Positions 1 to 12,457 of a DNA stretch of 64,000 bases are shown here, in pieces. Below the pieces are notes generated by a model, which saw only the letters and a program-made list of their open reading frames with translations, had not been told where the DNA came from and did no database searches. Numbering within the stretch: the first letter of the stretch is position 1; each line of letters begins with the position of its first letter. Position numbers and translations under genes: made by a program. The DNA lies in contig CM060891.1 in assembly GCA_030762935.1 (NCBI GenBank), positions 1,244,001-1,308,000 on the forward strand, given 5' to 3'. The DNA comes from Hymenopus coronatus. Lineage: Eukaryota; Arthropoda; Insecta; Mantodea; Hymenopodidae.

Positions 1-2050
1 TTGTATGTGTGTGTCTGTATGTGTCCTTGTGTGTTTGTGTCTGTATGTGTCCTTGTATGTGTGTGTCTGTATATGTCCTTGGTGTTTGTGTGTGTCTGTA
101 TGTGTCCTTTGTGTATGCGTGTGTCTGTATGTGCCCTTGTTTGTCTGTATGTGTCCTTACTCTATGTGTGTGTTTGTATGTGTCCTTGTGTGTGTGTGTG
201 TGTGTCTGTATGTGTCCTTGTATGAGTGTGTCTGTATGTGTCCTTGTGTGTGTGTATGTGTCCTTGTGTGTGTGTGTCTGTATGTGTCCTTGTATGTGTG
301 TGTCTGTATGTGTCCTTGTGTGTTTGTATGTGTCCTTGTATGTGTGTGTCTGTATGTGTCCTTGTATGTGTGTGTTTGTATGTGTCCTTGTGTGTCTGTA
401 TGAGTCCTTGTGTGTTTGTATGTGTCCTTGTGTGTGTGTGTCTGTATGTGTCCTTGTGTATGTGTGTCTGTATGTGTCCTTGTATGTGTGTATGTGTCCT
501 TGTATGTGTGTATGTGTCCTTGTATGTGTGTGTCTGTGTCCTTGTGTATGTGTGTGTCTGTATGTGTCCTTGTGTATGTGTGTGTCTGTATGTGTCCTTG
601 TGTATGTGTGTGTCTGTATGTGTCCTTGTGTATGTGTGTGTCTGTATGTGTCCTTGTGTATGTGTCCTTGTATGTGTGTGTCTGTTTGTGTCCTTGTATG
701 TGTGTGTATGTGTGCTTGTATATGTGTGTATGTGTCCTTGTATATGTGCGTATGTGTCCTTGTATATATGTGTATGTGTCCTTGTATATATGTGTATGTG
801 TCCTTGTATGCGTGTGTATGTGTTCTTGTTTGTGTGTGTCTGTATGTGTCCTTGTGTGTGTGTGTTTGTCTGTATGTGTCCTTGAATGTGTGTGTCTGTA
901 TGTGCCCTTGTTAGTGTGTGTCTGTATGTGTTCTTGTAATTGTGTGTCTATATGTATACTTGTATGTGTGTGTCTGTATGTGTCCTTGTGTGGGTATGTC
1001 TGTATGTGTCCTTGTGTATGTGTGTGTCTGTATGTGTCCTTGTGTAGGTGTGTGTTTGTATGTGTCCTTGTATGTGTGTCTGTATGTGTCCTTGTGTATG
1101 TGTGTGTCTGTATGTGTCCTTGTGTGTGTCTTTATGTGTCCTTTTTCTATGTATGTGTCCTTTGTGTATGTGTGTGTCTGTATGTTCCCTTGTGTGTCTG
1201 TATGTATCCTTAGTGTATGTGTGTGTCTGTATGTGCCCGTGTATGTGTGTGTCTGTATGTGTCCTTAGTATATGTGTGTGACTGTATGTGCCGTTGTGTG
1301 TCTGTATGTGTCCTTACTGTATGTGTGTGTCTGTATGTGTCTTTTTTGTATGCGTGTGTCTGTAAGTGCCCTTGTTTGTCTGTATGTGTTCTTAGTGTAT
1401 GTGTGTGACTGTATGTGCCGGTGTGTGTCTGTATGTGTCCTTAGTGTATGTGTGTGTCTGTATGTGTTTTTTGTGTATCCGTGTGTCTGTAAGTGCCCTT
1501 GTTTGTCTGTATGTGTCCTTACTCTATGTGTGTGTCTGTGTGTGTCCTTTGTTTATGCGTGTGTCTGTATGTGCCCGTGTGTGTCTGTATGTGTCCTTAG
1601 TGTATGTGTGTCTGTATGTGTCCGTGTGTGTATGTGTGTGTGTCTGTATGTGTCGTTAGTGTATGTGAGTGTCTGTATGTGTTCGTGAGTGTATGTGTGT
1701 GTGTCTGTATGTGTCCTTTGTGTATGTGTGTGTGTCTGTATGTGTCCTTAGTGTATGTGTGTGTCTGTATGTGTCCATGTGTGTATGTGTGTGTGTCTGT
1801 ATGTGTCCTTAGTGTATGTGTGTGTCTGTATGTGTCCTTTGTGTATGTGTGTGTCTGTATGTGTCCTTAATGTATGTGTGTCTGTATGTGTGTGTCTGTA
1901 TTTGTCCCTTGTGTATGTGTGTGTGTCTCTATGTGTCCTTAATGTATGTGTGTGTCTGTATTTGTTCCTTGTGTATGTGTGTGTCTGTATATGTGTCGTT
2001 TGTGTATGTGTCTGTATGTATGTGCCCTTATGTGTGTATGTGTGAGTCTG
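1..2050. repeat. GT-rich minisatellite, ~28-bp unit (array A)
   Basis: The plus strand is almost entirely G and T, with short CC steps. The commonest unit is 28 bp (clear around 540-660), built from CCTTGTGTATGTGTGTGTC followed by TGTATGTGT. Shorter units of about 18-20 bp are mixed in and arise by loss of GT dinucleotides. From about 1,200 the CCTT step is often CCTTAG or CCTTTG, so sub-types are clustered locally. Long open frames on the plus strand (up to 301 codons, Cys/Val/Leu-rich) result only from the absence of stop codons in the repeat and are not called genes. The array runs off the left edge of the window. Confidence 0.93.
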
Positions 2051-3330
2051 TATGTATGTATGTGTCTGTATCTATGTGTCTTTGTATATGTTCCATTTGT
2101 GTATTTGCCCTTGTGTGTATGTGGCTGTATGTATGTGTGTGTCTGTATCTGTGTCTCGTTGTATATGTGTACTTTGTGTATGTGTCAGTGTGTCTGTGTG
2201 TATGTGCCCTTGTGTGTATGTGTGTGTCTGTATGTGTGTGTGTCTCTATGTATGTATGTGTCTGTATCTATGTGTCTTTGTATATGCGTCATTTGTGTTT
2301 GTGCCCTTGCGTGTATGTGTGTGTATGTATTTGTGTGTTTTATGTGTGTGTCTCTATCTGTGTCTCTTTGTATATGTGTCCTTTGTGTTTGTGTCAGTGT
2401 GTCTGTGTATATGTTTCTGTGTGTAAGTATGTGTGTGTATGTATATGTCTGTATCTGTGTCTCTTAGTATATGTGTTCTTTGTGTATGTGTCATTGTGTC
2501 TGTGTGTATGTGTCTGTGTGTATTTTTCCTGTGTATGTGTATGTGTTGTGTATGTGTCTGTGTATCTGTGTGTATGTGTATGTGTGTCTGTGTGTATATG
2601 GCTTTGAGTATATGTATCTGTGTGTATTTGTTTTATATGTATGTGTCTGTGTGTATATGTGTCCGTGTGTCTGTGTGTATATGTCTGTGTGTCTGTGTGT
2701 ATGTGTCTTTGTGTGTTTGTCTGTGTGTATGTGACTTTGTATATGAGCCTGTATTGTGTCTGTGTGTATGTGTCCGTGATTATACGTGTCTCTGTGTGTA
2801 TGTGTCTGTGTGTATGCATCCATGTGTTTATGTGTCTGTGTGTCTGTGTATGTGTCCGTGTGTGTATGTGTCTCTGTGTGAATGTGTCTCTGTGTGTATG
2901 TGTCTGTGTGAAAGTGTATGTGTGTTTCTGCATCTGTATGTATATGCCTGTGTGTGCATCTGTGTAATTGTGTTTGAGTCTGTGTATGTATACATCTGTG
3001 TGTGTTTGTGTCTGTGTGTGTATCCGTCAGTGTGTATGTGTCTGTGTATCTGTCTGTGTGTTTGTGTCTGAGTGTTGGTGTCTGTGTGTATGTGTCTGTG
3101 TATTTATATGTGTGTTTGTGTCTGTTCGTATCCATTTGTGTGTATTTGTGTCTGTGTGTAGCCACATGTTTGTGTTTGTGTCTGAATGTATACATCTGGG
3201 TGTGTTTGTGTCTGTGCATCCATCTATGTGTGTTGTGTCTGTGTGTATCAATCCGTGTGTATGTGTCTGCATGTGTATGTATCTGTGTGTATTTCGGTGT
3301 GATTCTGTCCGTGTGTATCCATCTGTGTGT
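2051..3330. repeat. Degenerate GT-rich tandem DNA joining two arrays
   Basis: This is a less regular GT-rich stretch. Its units are built from TGTGTCTGTGTGTATGTG with interspersed CTATGTGTC, CATTTGTG and CCGTGTG steps. It lies between the CCTT-type array on the left and the GATATCCATC-type array on the right. From about 3,100 onward ATCCATCTGTGTG segments become frequent, so the change to the 29-bp unit is gradual. No gene-like signal is visible. The reverse strand reads Thr/His/Gln-rich in all frames, as expected of CA-rich repeat DNA. Confidence 0.85.
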
Positions 3331-6300
3331 TTGTGTCTGTGTGTATCTATCTGTGTGTGTTTGTGTCTGTGTGTATCCATCTGTGTGTGTTTGTGTCTGT
3401 GTGTATCCATCTGTATGTGTTTGTGTATGTGTGTATTTGTCTGTGTGATATCCATCTGTGTGTTTGTGTCTGTATGTGTATGCATCTGTGTGTGTTTGTG
3501 TCTGCGTTATATCCATCTGTGTGTGTTACTGTCTGTGTATAATGCATCTGTGTGTAAGTGTCTGTGTGATATCCATCTGTGTGTTTGTGTCTGTGTTATA
3601 TCCATCTGAGTATATGTGGCTGTGTGTGTATTCATCGGTGTGTGTATCTTGTGATATACATATGTGTGTGTATTCAGCTGTGTGTGTTTGTGTCTGTCTG
3701 ATATCCATCTGTGTGTTTGTGGCTGTGTTATATCCATCTAAGTGTATGTGTCTGTGTGTGTATTCAGCTCTGTGTGTGTTTGTGTCTGTGATATTTATCT
3801 GCGTGATTTCCATCTGTGTGTATGTGTCTTGTGATATACATCTGTGTGTGTTTGTGTCTGTGTGATATTCATCTGTGTGTATATGTCTGTTTGATATCCA
3901 TCGTTGTGTGCGTCTGTGTGATATCCATCTCTGTGTGTTTGTGTCTGTGTGATAATTATCTGTGTGTATGTGTTTGTGTGATTTTTATCTGTTTGTATTT
4001 GTGTCTGTGTGATATCCATCAGGTGTATGAGTCTGTTTGTATATTCATCTTTTTGTATGTGTCTGTGTGATATCCATCTGTGTGTGTATCCATCTGTGGG
4101 TGTTTGTGTCTGTGTGATATCCATCTGTGTGTATGTGTCTGTGTGATATCCATCTGTGTGTTATCCATCTGTGTGTATGTGTCTGTGTGATATCCATCTG
4201 TGTGTATGTGTCTGTGTGATATCCATCTGTGTGTATGTGTCTGTGTGATATCCATCTGTGTGTGTATCCATCTGTGGGTGTTTGTGTCTGTGTGATATAT
4301 ATCTGTGTGTTATCCATCTGTGTGCTAATCCATCTGTGTGTATATCTGTGTGTTTGTGTTTGTGTCTGTGTGATATTCATCTGTGTGTGTTTCTAACTTT
4401 GTGATATTCATCTCTGTGAGTTTGTGTCTGTGTGATATCCATCCATGTGTGAATGTGTCTGTGTGATATCCATGTGTGTATCCATCTGTGTGTATGTGTC
4501 TGTGTGATATCCATCTGTGTGTGTATCCATCTGTGGGTGTTTGTGTCTGTGTGATATCCATCTGTGTGTGTATCCATCTGTGTGTATGTGTCTGTGTGAT
4601 ATCTATCTGTGTGTGTATCCATCTGTGGGTGTTTGTGTCTGTGTGATATCCATCTGTGTGTGTATCCATCTGTGTGTATGTGTCTGTGTGATATCCATCT
4701 GTGTGTGTATCCATCTGTGTGTATGTGTCTGTGTGATATCCATCTGTGTGTGTATCCATCTGTGGGTGTTTGTGTCTGTGTGATATCCATCTGTGTGTGT
4801 ATCCATCTGTGTGTATGTGTCTGTGTGATATCCATCTGTGTGTGTATCCATCTGTGGGTGTTTGTGTCTGTGTGATATCCATCTGTGTGTGTATCCATCT
4901 GTGGGTATGTGTCTGTGTGATATCCATCTGTGTGTGTTTGTGTCTGTGTGATATCCATCTGTGGGTGTTTGTGTCTGTGTGATATCCATCTGTGTGTATG
5001 TGTCTGTGTGATATCCATCTGTGTGTGTTTGTGTCTGTGTGATATCCATCTGTGGGTGTTTGTGTCTGTGTGATATCCATCTGTGTGTTTGTGTCTGTGT
5101 GATATCCATCTGTGTGTGTATCCATCTGTGTGTATGTGTCTGTGTGATATCCATCTGTGTGTGTTTGTGTCTGTGTGATATCCATCTGTGGGTGTTTGTG
5201 TCTGTGTGATATCCATCTGTGTGTATGTGTCTGTGTGATATCCATCTGTGGGTGTTTGTGTCTGTGTGATATCCATCTGTGTGTGTATCCATCTGTGGGT
5301 GTTTGTGTCTGTGTGATATCCATCTGTGTGTGTATCCATCTGTGGGTGTTTGTGTCTGTGTGATATCCATCTGTGTGTGTATCCATCTGTGTGTATGTGT
5401 CTGTGTGATATCCATCTGTGTGTGTATCCATCTGTGGGTATGTGTCTGTGTGATATCCATCTGTGTGTGTTTGTGTCTGTGTGATATCCATCTGTGGGTG
5501 TTTGTGTCTGTGTGATATCCATCTGTGTGTGTTTGTGTCTGTGTGATATCCATCTGTGTGTGTTTGTGTCTGTGTGATATCCATCTGTGTGTGTTTGTGT
5601 CTGTGTGATATCCATCTGTGGGTGTTTGTGTCTGTGTGATATCCATCTGTGTGTGTATCCATCTGTGTGTATGTGTCTGTGTGATATCCATCTGTGTGTG
5701 TTTGTGTCTGTGTGATATCCATCTGTGGGTGTTTGTGTCTGTGTGATATCCATCTGTGTGTATGTGTCTGTGTGATATCCATCTGTGGGTGTTTGTGTCT
5801 GTGTGATATCCATCTGTGTGTATGTGTCTGTGTGATATCCATCTGTGTGTATGTGTCTGTGTGATATCCATCTGTGTGTATGTGTCTGTGTGATATCCAT
5901 CTGTGGGTGTTTGTGTCTGTGTGATATCCATCTGTGTGTGTATCCATCTGTGTGTATGTGTCTGTGTGATATCCATCTGTGTGTGTATCCATCTGTGGGT
6001 GTTTGTGTTTGTGTGATATCCATCTGTGTGCTAATCCATCTGTGTGTATATCTGTGTGTTTGTGTTTGTGTCTGTGTGATATCCATCTGTGTGTGTTTCT
6101 AACTTTGTGATATTTATCTCTGTGAGTTTGTGTCTGTGTGATATCCATCTGTGTGTCTATGTGTCTGTGTGTATTTGTGTCTGTGTGACATCGATCTGTG
6201 TGTATGTGTCTGTGTGATATCCATCTGTGTGTGTATGTGTCTGTGTGATATCCATCTGTGTGTGTTTGTGTCTGTGTGATATTCATCTGTGTGTATGTAT

Positions 6301-8090
6301 CTGTGTGATATCCATCTGTGTGTCTATGTGTCTGTGTGTATTTGTGTCTGTGTGACATCGATCTGTGTGTATGTGTCTGTGTGATATCCATCTGTGTGTG
6401 TATGTGTCTGTGTGATATCCATCTGTGTGTGTTTGTGTCTGTGTGATATTCATCTGTGTGTATGTGTTTGTGTGATATGCATCTGTGTATATGTATCTGT
6501 GTGATATCCATCTGTGTGTAAATGTATGTGTGATATCCATCTGTGTGTTGGTATCTGTGTGATATCCATCTGTGTGTAAGTGTTTGTGTGATATGCATCT
6601 GTGTATATGTATCTGTGTGATATCCATCTGTGTGTTGGTATCTGTGTGATATCCATCTGTGTATATGTATCTGTGTGATATCCATCTGTGTGTATGTATC
6701 TGTGTGATATCCATCTGGGTATATGTATCTGTGTGATATCCATCTGTGTATATGTATCTGTGTGATATCCATCTGTGTGTATGTGTCTGTGTGGTATCCA
6801 TCTGTGTGTATGCATCTGTGTGATATCCATCTGTGTATATGTATCTGTGTGATATCCATCTGTGTGTATGTGTCTGTGTGATATCCATCTGTGTGTTGGT
6901 ATCTGTGTGATATCCATCTGTGTGTAAGTGTCTGTGTGATATCCATCTGTGTGTAAGTGTCTGTGTGATATCCATCTGTGTATATGTATCTGTGTGATAT
7001 CCATCTGTGTGTATGTGTCTGTGTGGTATCCATCTGTGTGTTGGTATCTGTGTGATATCCATCTGTGTGTAAGTGTCTGTGTGATATCCATCTGTGTGTA
7101 AGTGTCTGTGTGATATCCATCTGTGTGTAAGTGTCTGTGTGATATCCATATGTGTGTATGTATCTGTGTGATATCCATCTGGGTATATGTATCTGTGTGG
7201 TAGCCATCTGTGTGTTGGTATCTGTGTGATATCCATCTGTGTGTATGTGTCTGTGTGATATCCATCTGTGTATGTATCTGTGTGATATCCATCTGTGTGT
7301 TGGTATCTGTGTGATATCCATGTGTGTGTATGTGTCTGTGTGGTATCCATCTGTGTGTATGTGTCTGTGTGATATCCATCTGTGTGTATGTGTCTGTGTG
7401 GTATCCATCTGTGTGTTGGTATCTGTGTGATATCCATCTGGGTGTAAGTGTCTGTGTGATATCCATATGTGTGTATGTATCTGTGTGATATCCATCTGGG
7501 TATATGTATCTGTGTGGTAGCCATCTGTGTGTATGTATCTGTGTGATATCCATCTGTGTGTTGGTATCTGTGTGATATCCATCTGTGTGTATGCATCTGT
7601 GTGATATCCATCTGTGTGTATGCATCTGTGTGATATCCATCTGTGTGTATGCATCTGTGTGATATCCATCTGTGTATATGTATCTGTGTGTATGTATCTG
7701 TGTGATATCCATCTGTGTGTATGTATCTGTGTGATATCCATCTGTGTGTATGTATCTGTGTGATATCCATCTGTGTGTATGCATCTGTGTGATATCCATC
7801 TGTGTGTAAGTGTCTGTGTGATATGCATCTGTGTGTAAGTGTCTGTGTGATATCCATCTGTGTTGGTATCTGTGTGATATCCATCTGTGTGTAAGTGTCT
7901 GTGTGATATCCATCTGTGTGTATGTGTCTGTGTGATATCCATCCGTGTATATTTAATTGTGTGATATCCATCTGTGTGTATGTATCTGTGTGATATCCAT
8001 CTGTGTTTATGTGTCTGTGTGTGTGTATCCATCTGTGTCTGTGTGATATCCATCTGTGTGTATATGTATATCTGTGATATCCATCTGTGT
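3331..8090. repeat. 29-bp tandem array with GATATCCATC core (array C)
   Basis: A tandem array with a clear 29-bp period: GATATCCATC begins at 4,218 and again at 4,247, and this continues for several kilobases. Two compound variants occur. One carries an extra TATCCATCTGTG block (frequent 4,080-6,000). The other uses TATATGTATCTGTG or TTGGTATCTGTG spacers (6,440-8,050). The minus strand is open for 1,242 codons (8,053 to 4,325). Since 29 is not a multiple of 3, the frame cycles through all three phases and gives a 29-residue Thr/His/Asp/Gln-rich repeat. That is what a stop-free repeat produces and is not evidence of a gene. The array ends abruptly inside a mariner sequence at about 8,090. Confidence 0.92.
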
Positions 8091-9155
8091 CGAAGAAGAA
8101 GCCCCTTCTGAAATTACACATTTATGCCAACGAATAATCCAATCATCAAAACATTTTTGTAGGCACCTTTAGGAATCGATGTTAATTTGTCGCCGCTAAT
8201 TTTCCTTTATGACTTCTATCGACTGAAAACGGGTGCCTCGTAGTGGTAATTTGAGTTTTGGAAAGAGAAAGAAATCAGCAGGAGCCAGATCAGGTGAATA
8301 CGGTGGTTGTTCGATGGAATTTGTTGAGTTTTTGGCCAGAAATTCGTTCACAATAATAGTCTTGTGAGTTGGTGCGTTATCGTGGTGCAGAATCCATGAG
8401 TTGTCGTTCCTCAAATCTAGCCTTTTTCGCCGTATATGTTCTCTCAAACGCCGCATAATGCTCAGATAATAGTCTTTATTTACCATCTGAAACTTCTGGC
8501 AAGAACTCTGAGTGCACGACACCGCGATAATCGAAAAGAACTGTCAACATGACCTTCAGTTTTGATAAAGTTTGACGTGCCCTTTTAGGTTTCGGTTCAG
8601 TTGGAAGACGTCATTCGGAAGCTTCTTGACTGGTTTGATTGTCAAACTCGTAAACCCACGTCTCATCACCAGTTACAATGCGTTTCATGAATGTGGGGTC
8701 GGAACTGGCTCGTTCTAGCATGTCTTCAGCAATCCTTACGCGATTGAGTTTTTGTAGAAAATTCAAGTCTTTCGGAACTAACCAAGCTGCAACACGTGCC
8801 ATGCCCAAACACGCGTTTAAAATGGTACGAATCAATTCATGAGACACAGAAAGTTCAGCGGCAATCTCTCTCAGGCCTGAATGACGATTTTCAGACACCA
8901 TTTTCTTCACTTTAGCGATGTTCAGTTCAGTTGAAACCGTTGATGGCTGACCAGAGCGAGGCAAATCTTCCACCACATCTCGACCACTTTTGAATGCACT
9001 GTACCTCTCATATGCACGTGTTTTTGATAAAGTCGATCACCGTAAGCCCTCTGTAACATTTTCAGCGATTCGGCACACGGAATACCATTTGCAATGCAAA
9101 ATTTGAGACAGATTCTTTGTTCAATATTTGTATCCAACGTAAAATCGCAAATCAC
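8091..9155 (-). pseudogene. Broken mariner transposase (DD34D)
   Basis: A decayed mariner-family transposase (a cut-and-paste DNA transposase acting in the nucleus), read right to left. The N-terminal part (9,155 to about 8,970) has NIEQRICLKFCIANGIPCAE. The middle part (8,976-8,611) has the second DNA-binding helix region, WLVPKDLNFLQKLNRVR, and the first catalytic Asp in VTGDETWVYEFD. The C-terminal part (8,522-8,196) has HHDNAPTH and YSPDLAPADFF; exactly 34 residues separate those two Asp residues, the mariner DD34D signature. Frame changes occur between the parts. Two in-frame stops follow IKEN, and the same frame then runs on through KCFDDW and RWHKCVISEG to about 8,093. The gene's own stop, 3' UTR and 3' inverted repeat are missing because satellite DNA starts there. 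It is not functional. Confidence 0.93.
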
Positions 9156-10619
9156 CTTTGAGATGAACTAATAAAATGGCGTGCTGTAAACAAACTAGAT
9201 GACAGGTGACGATCAAACTCCGCGTGGCTATAGAGGAAAGTTGTACGCACTTAGCGACAACAATAATTTCGAATCCCTTTTAAACAGGATTTTTAAATGA
9301 CCAATAATTCCCCACGGAGGCGTGGAAAATAACGCGGAGATATACTAGGTTTGAGTCGCAGCTTTGCCTGCGCCCATGTTGGTAACTGTGCTATTTGTTT
9401 AATTGCAACGACGTTTTAAATTTTTCTTCCTTTCGTACCACTTATAATATATTTTTGGAGAATCGCTGCTTCTCTGAATAACAGAAACGTAATTAACATG
9501 ACCACTAACTATTTTATCAAACAGTTTCCAAACTGTTGAAGCGCTGTCTACACATAACTGATATAACGTAACGTTAATAATTAACCATTGCCTCGGAAAT
9601 AGACGAAAATAATTAATAGCTGATATACACCACTTAAACTTCAATTAAAACTTTTCAGATATGAGATCTTCACTTTTACTCACCTTTAAGAATTCCTCAA
9701 CTCATAAAGCACAAGATTTTAGTGAAATATATCAAAAGTACCTATTCCAGCTTTCTCGGGCCATAAATATTGTACAACGATAGCAAAGCCTAGAGTTTTA
9801 GGTCTAGTTTTCATTTCTGCTCGCAACAACCACTCTTATATTATCTTCCCCCACCAGCTTCATGAAATGTCTAAGAGACATAAATCGCTAATAACATCAG
9901 AAATGTGTTGTTTGAACCAGCGAAGTGTGTTTCAGAAGGGAACTTCAATTCTTTTATCCGGAATCCTAAACACCAAATAACGGGTTAATAAAACAATGGC
10001 GAATCTTACAGAGAAGGCGGGGCGAGTTTTAGTGTTAACACTGCTACCAACTTCACATCGCCACTCGTCTCGTCTCAACCCTGTTCAGGACCGAAGTCCT
10101 TTGGTCCATTTTGTTGAGAACAGTTGCTCTTTCACACACAATATAAACCTGCAGCAAGAAAGTATTACAAAAGCCGGCTAATGTTGACTACAACGAATAT
10201 ACATAGATGGCCATGATCTGCAAACAAAGACCGAGGAGAAAAAGCAACAATCGATCTTGTTTGTATTTAACATATCCACCCAAGTGGGCGGTGCCAACTA
10301 TGTCACGACGCAGGGCAAAACCAAGTGCTCCAGCTATCCAAAAAGAAGGCCCCGTCGCAGCAACTCCTTTCCTGCCACGTGACCGACAACTGTAAAAACG
10401 GGAACAACACCTGGTCGCCTGGTTTTCATTGCCGATGTTCCTCTACTTGAAAGATCGAGTCAAGTGGTTCAGCTCGCTAACAGAGCAGTCAAGCTTTCAC
10501 TATTGACGGACATGATCTGAACCGCCGCAGCCAGTTCTGCGCTAACTACAACGGCAAGGACCAAGCAATCTGCCCGAAAAATTCTCCAAGTACTAGAAAC
10601 GCAAACAGCCATCCCTAAC
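9156..10619. other. Mariner 5' flank, then unassigned sequence
   Basis: The first 100-200 bases probably hold the 5' untranslated region and terminal repeat of the adjacent mariner, but I could not pair an inverted repeat because its partner is lost. The remainder is mixed-composition, non-tandem DNA. Open frames at 9,399-9,644 (minus), 9,996-10,181 (plus) and 10,207-10,395 (plus) are short and match no family I recognise. Around 10,545-10,612 there is a weak histone-H3-like string (see findings). From about 10,620 the sequence merges into divergent copies of the next minisatellite. Confidence 0.5.
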
Positions 10620-12457
10620 CGCTACACTGTCCAGTAGCTAGAACTCCACTCGTCCATCAACAACATGCGAGACTGACTGAGAATCAGCACCTCGAGTCTG
10701 GAGAGCAAGTCCTTATTTTACCACTCACTGTTTCCCAGCACTCCTTACAATGATCCAGATGATAGAACTCCACTCGTCCATCAACAACATGCGAGACTGA
10801 CTGAGAATCAGCACCTCGAGTCTGGAGAACAACTCACTATTGTACCACTCACTGTATCCCAACATTCCCTACATTGGTTCAAGTGATAGAACTTCGCTTG
10901 TCCATCAACACCAAGTGAGACTGGCTGACACACAGCATCTCGTGTCTGAGGAACAAGTTACTATTGTACCACTCACAGTGTCCCAGCACTCCACACTATA
11001 CAGGTCCAAATGATAGAACTCCACATGTCCATCAGCAACATGCGAGATTGACCGACGCACAGCACCTCGAGTCTGGAGAACAGGTCACTAATGTACCACT
11101 TACAGTGTCCCAACATTCCCCAATACACTGTTCCAGATGACAGAACTCCACTCGTCCATCAACAACATGCGAGACTCAGCACCTCGAGTCAGGAGAACAA
11201 GTCACTATTGTACCACTCACTGTGTCACAACATTCCCCTCTACACTGGTCCAGATGATAGAACTCAGCTCGTCCATCAACAACATGCGAGACTCAGCACC
11301 TCGAGTCAGGAGAACAAGTCACAATTGTACCACTCACTGTGTCACAACATTCCCCTCTACACTGGTCCAGATGATAGAACTCAGCTCGTCCATCAACAAC
11401 ATGCGAGACTCAGCACCTCGAGTCAGGAGAACAAGTCACAATTGTACCACTCACTGTGTCCCAACATTCCCCTCTACACTGGTCCAGATGATAGAACTCA
11501 GCTCGTCCATCAACAACATGCGAGACTGGCTGACGCTCAGCACCTCGAGTCTGGAGAACAAGTCACTATTGTACCACTCACTGTGTCACAACATTCCCCT
11601 CTACACTGGTCCAGATGATAGAACTCAGCTCGTCCATCAACAACATGCGAGACTGGCTGACGCTCAGCACCTCGAGTCTGGAGAACAAGTCACTATTGTA
11701 CCACTCACTGTGTCACAACATTCCCCTCTACACTGGTCCAGATGATAGAACTCAGCTCGTCCATCAACAACATGCGAGACTGGCTGACGCTCAGCACCTC
11801 GAGTCTGGAGAACAAGTCACTATTGTACCACTCACTGTGTCCCAACATTCCCCTCTACACTGGTCCAGATGATAGAACTCAGCTCGTCCATCAACAACAT
11901 GCGAGACTGGCTGACGCTCAGCACCTCGAGTCTGGAGAACAAGTCACTATTGTACCACTCACTGTGTCCCAACATTCCCCTCTACACTGGTCCAGATGAT
12001 AGAACTCAGCTCGTCCATCAACAACATGCGAGACTCAGCACCTCGAGTCTGGAGAACAAGTCACTGTTGTACCACTCACTGTGACCCAACATTCCCCTCT
12101 ACACTGGTCCAGATGATACAACTCAGCTCGTCCATCAACAACATGTGAGACTGGCTGACGCTCAGCACCTCGAGTCTGGAGAACAAGTCACTATTGTACC
12201 ACTCACTGTGTCACAACATTCCCCAATACACTGTTCCAGATGACAGAACTCCACTCGTCCATCAACAACATGCGAGACTCAGCACCTCGAGTCAGGAGAA
12301 CAAGTCACAATTGTACCACTCACTGTGTCCCAACATTCCCCTCTACACTGGTCCAGATGATAGAACTCAGCTCGTCCATCAACAACATGCGAGACTCAGC
12401 ACCTCGAGTCTGGAGAACAAGTCACAATTGTACCACTCACTGTGTCCCAACATTCCC
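10620..12457. repeat. 117/127-bp minisatellite, ~15 units
   Basis: Tandem units sharing CTCGTCCATCAACAACATGC, CACCTCGAGTCTGGAGAACA and CCACTCACTGTGTC. Two length classes exist. Unit starts at 11,256, 11,373 and 11,490 are 117 bp apart. From 11,490 to 11,617, and at the following repeats, they are 127 bp apart. The difference is a 10-bp TGGCTGACGC block. The left copies (10,620-11,130) are clearly diverged and the central ones (11,490-12,000) nearly identical, so amplification was recent in the middle. Overlapping plus-strand frames of 85-202 codons reflect the stop-poor repeat. Neither length is a multiple of 3, so no constant protein repeat is encoded. Confidence 0.92.

Noticed and set aside
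1..2607. Long plus-strand open frames rich in Cys/Val/Leu
   Set aside because: They are translations of stop-free GT repeats in overlapping phases, with no domain, start context or codon bias of a gene.
1..8090. Telomeric repeat tract
   Set aside because: No TTAGG, TTAGGG or similar short telomere unit was seen; the units are 28-29 bp.
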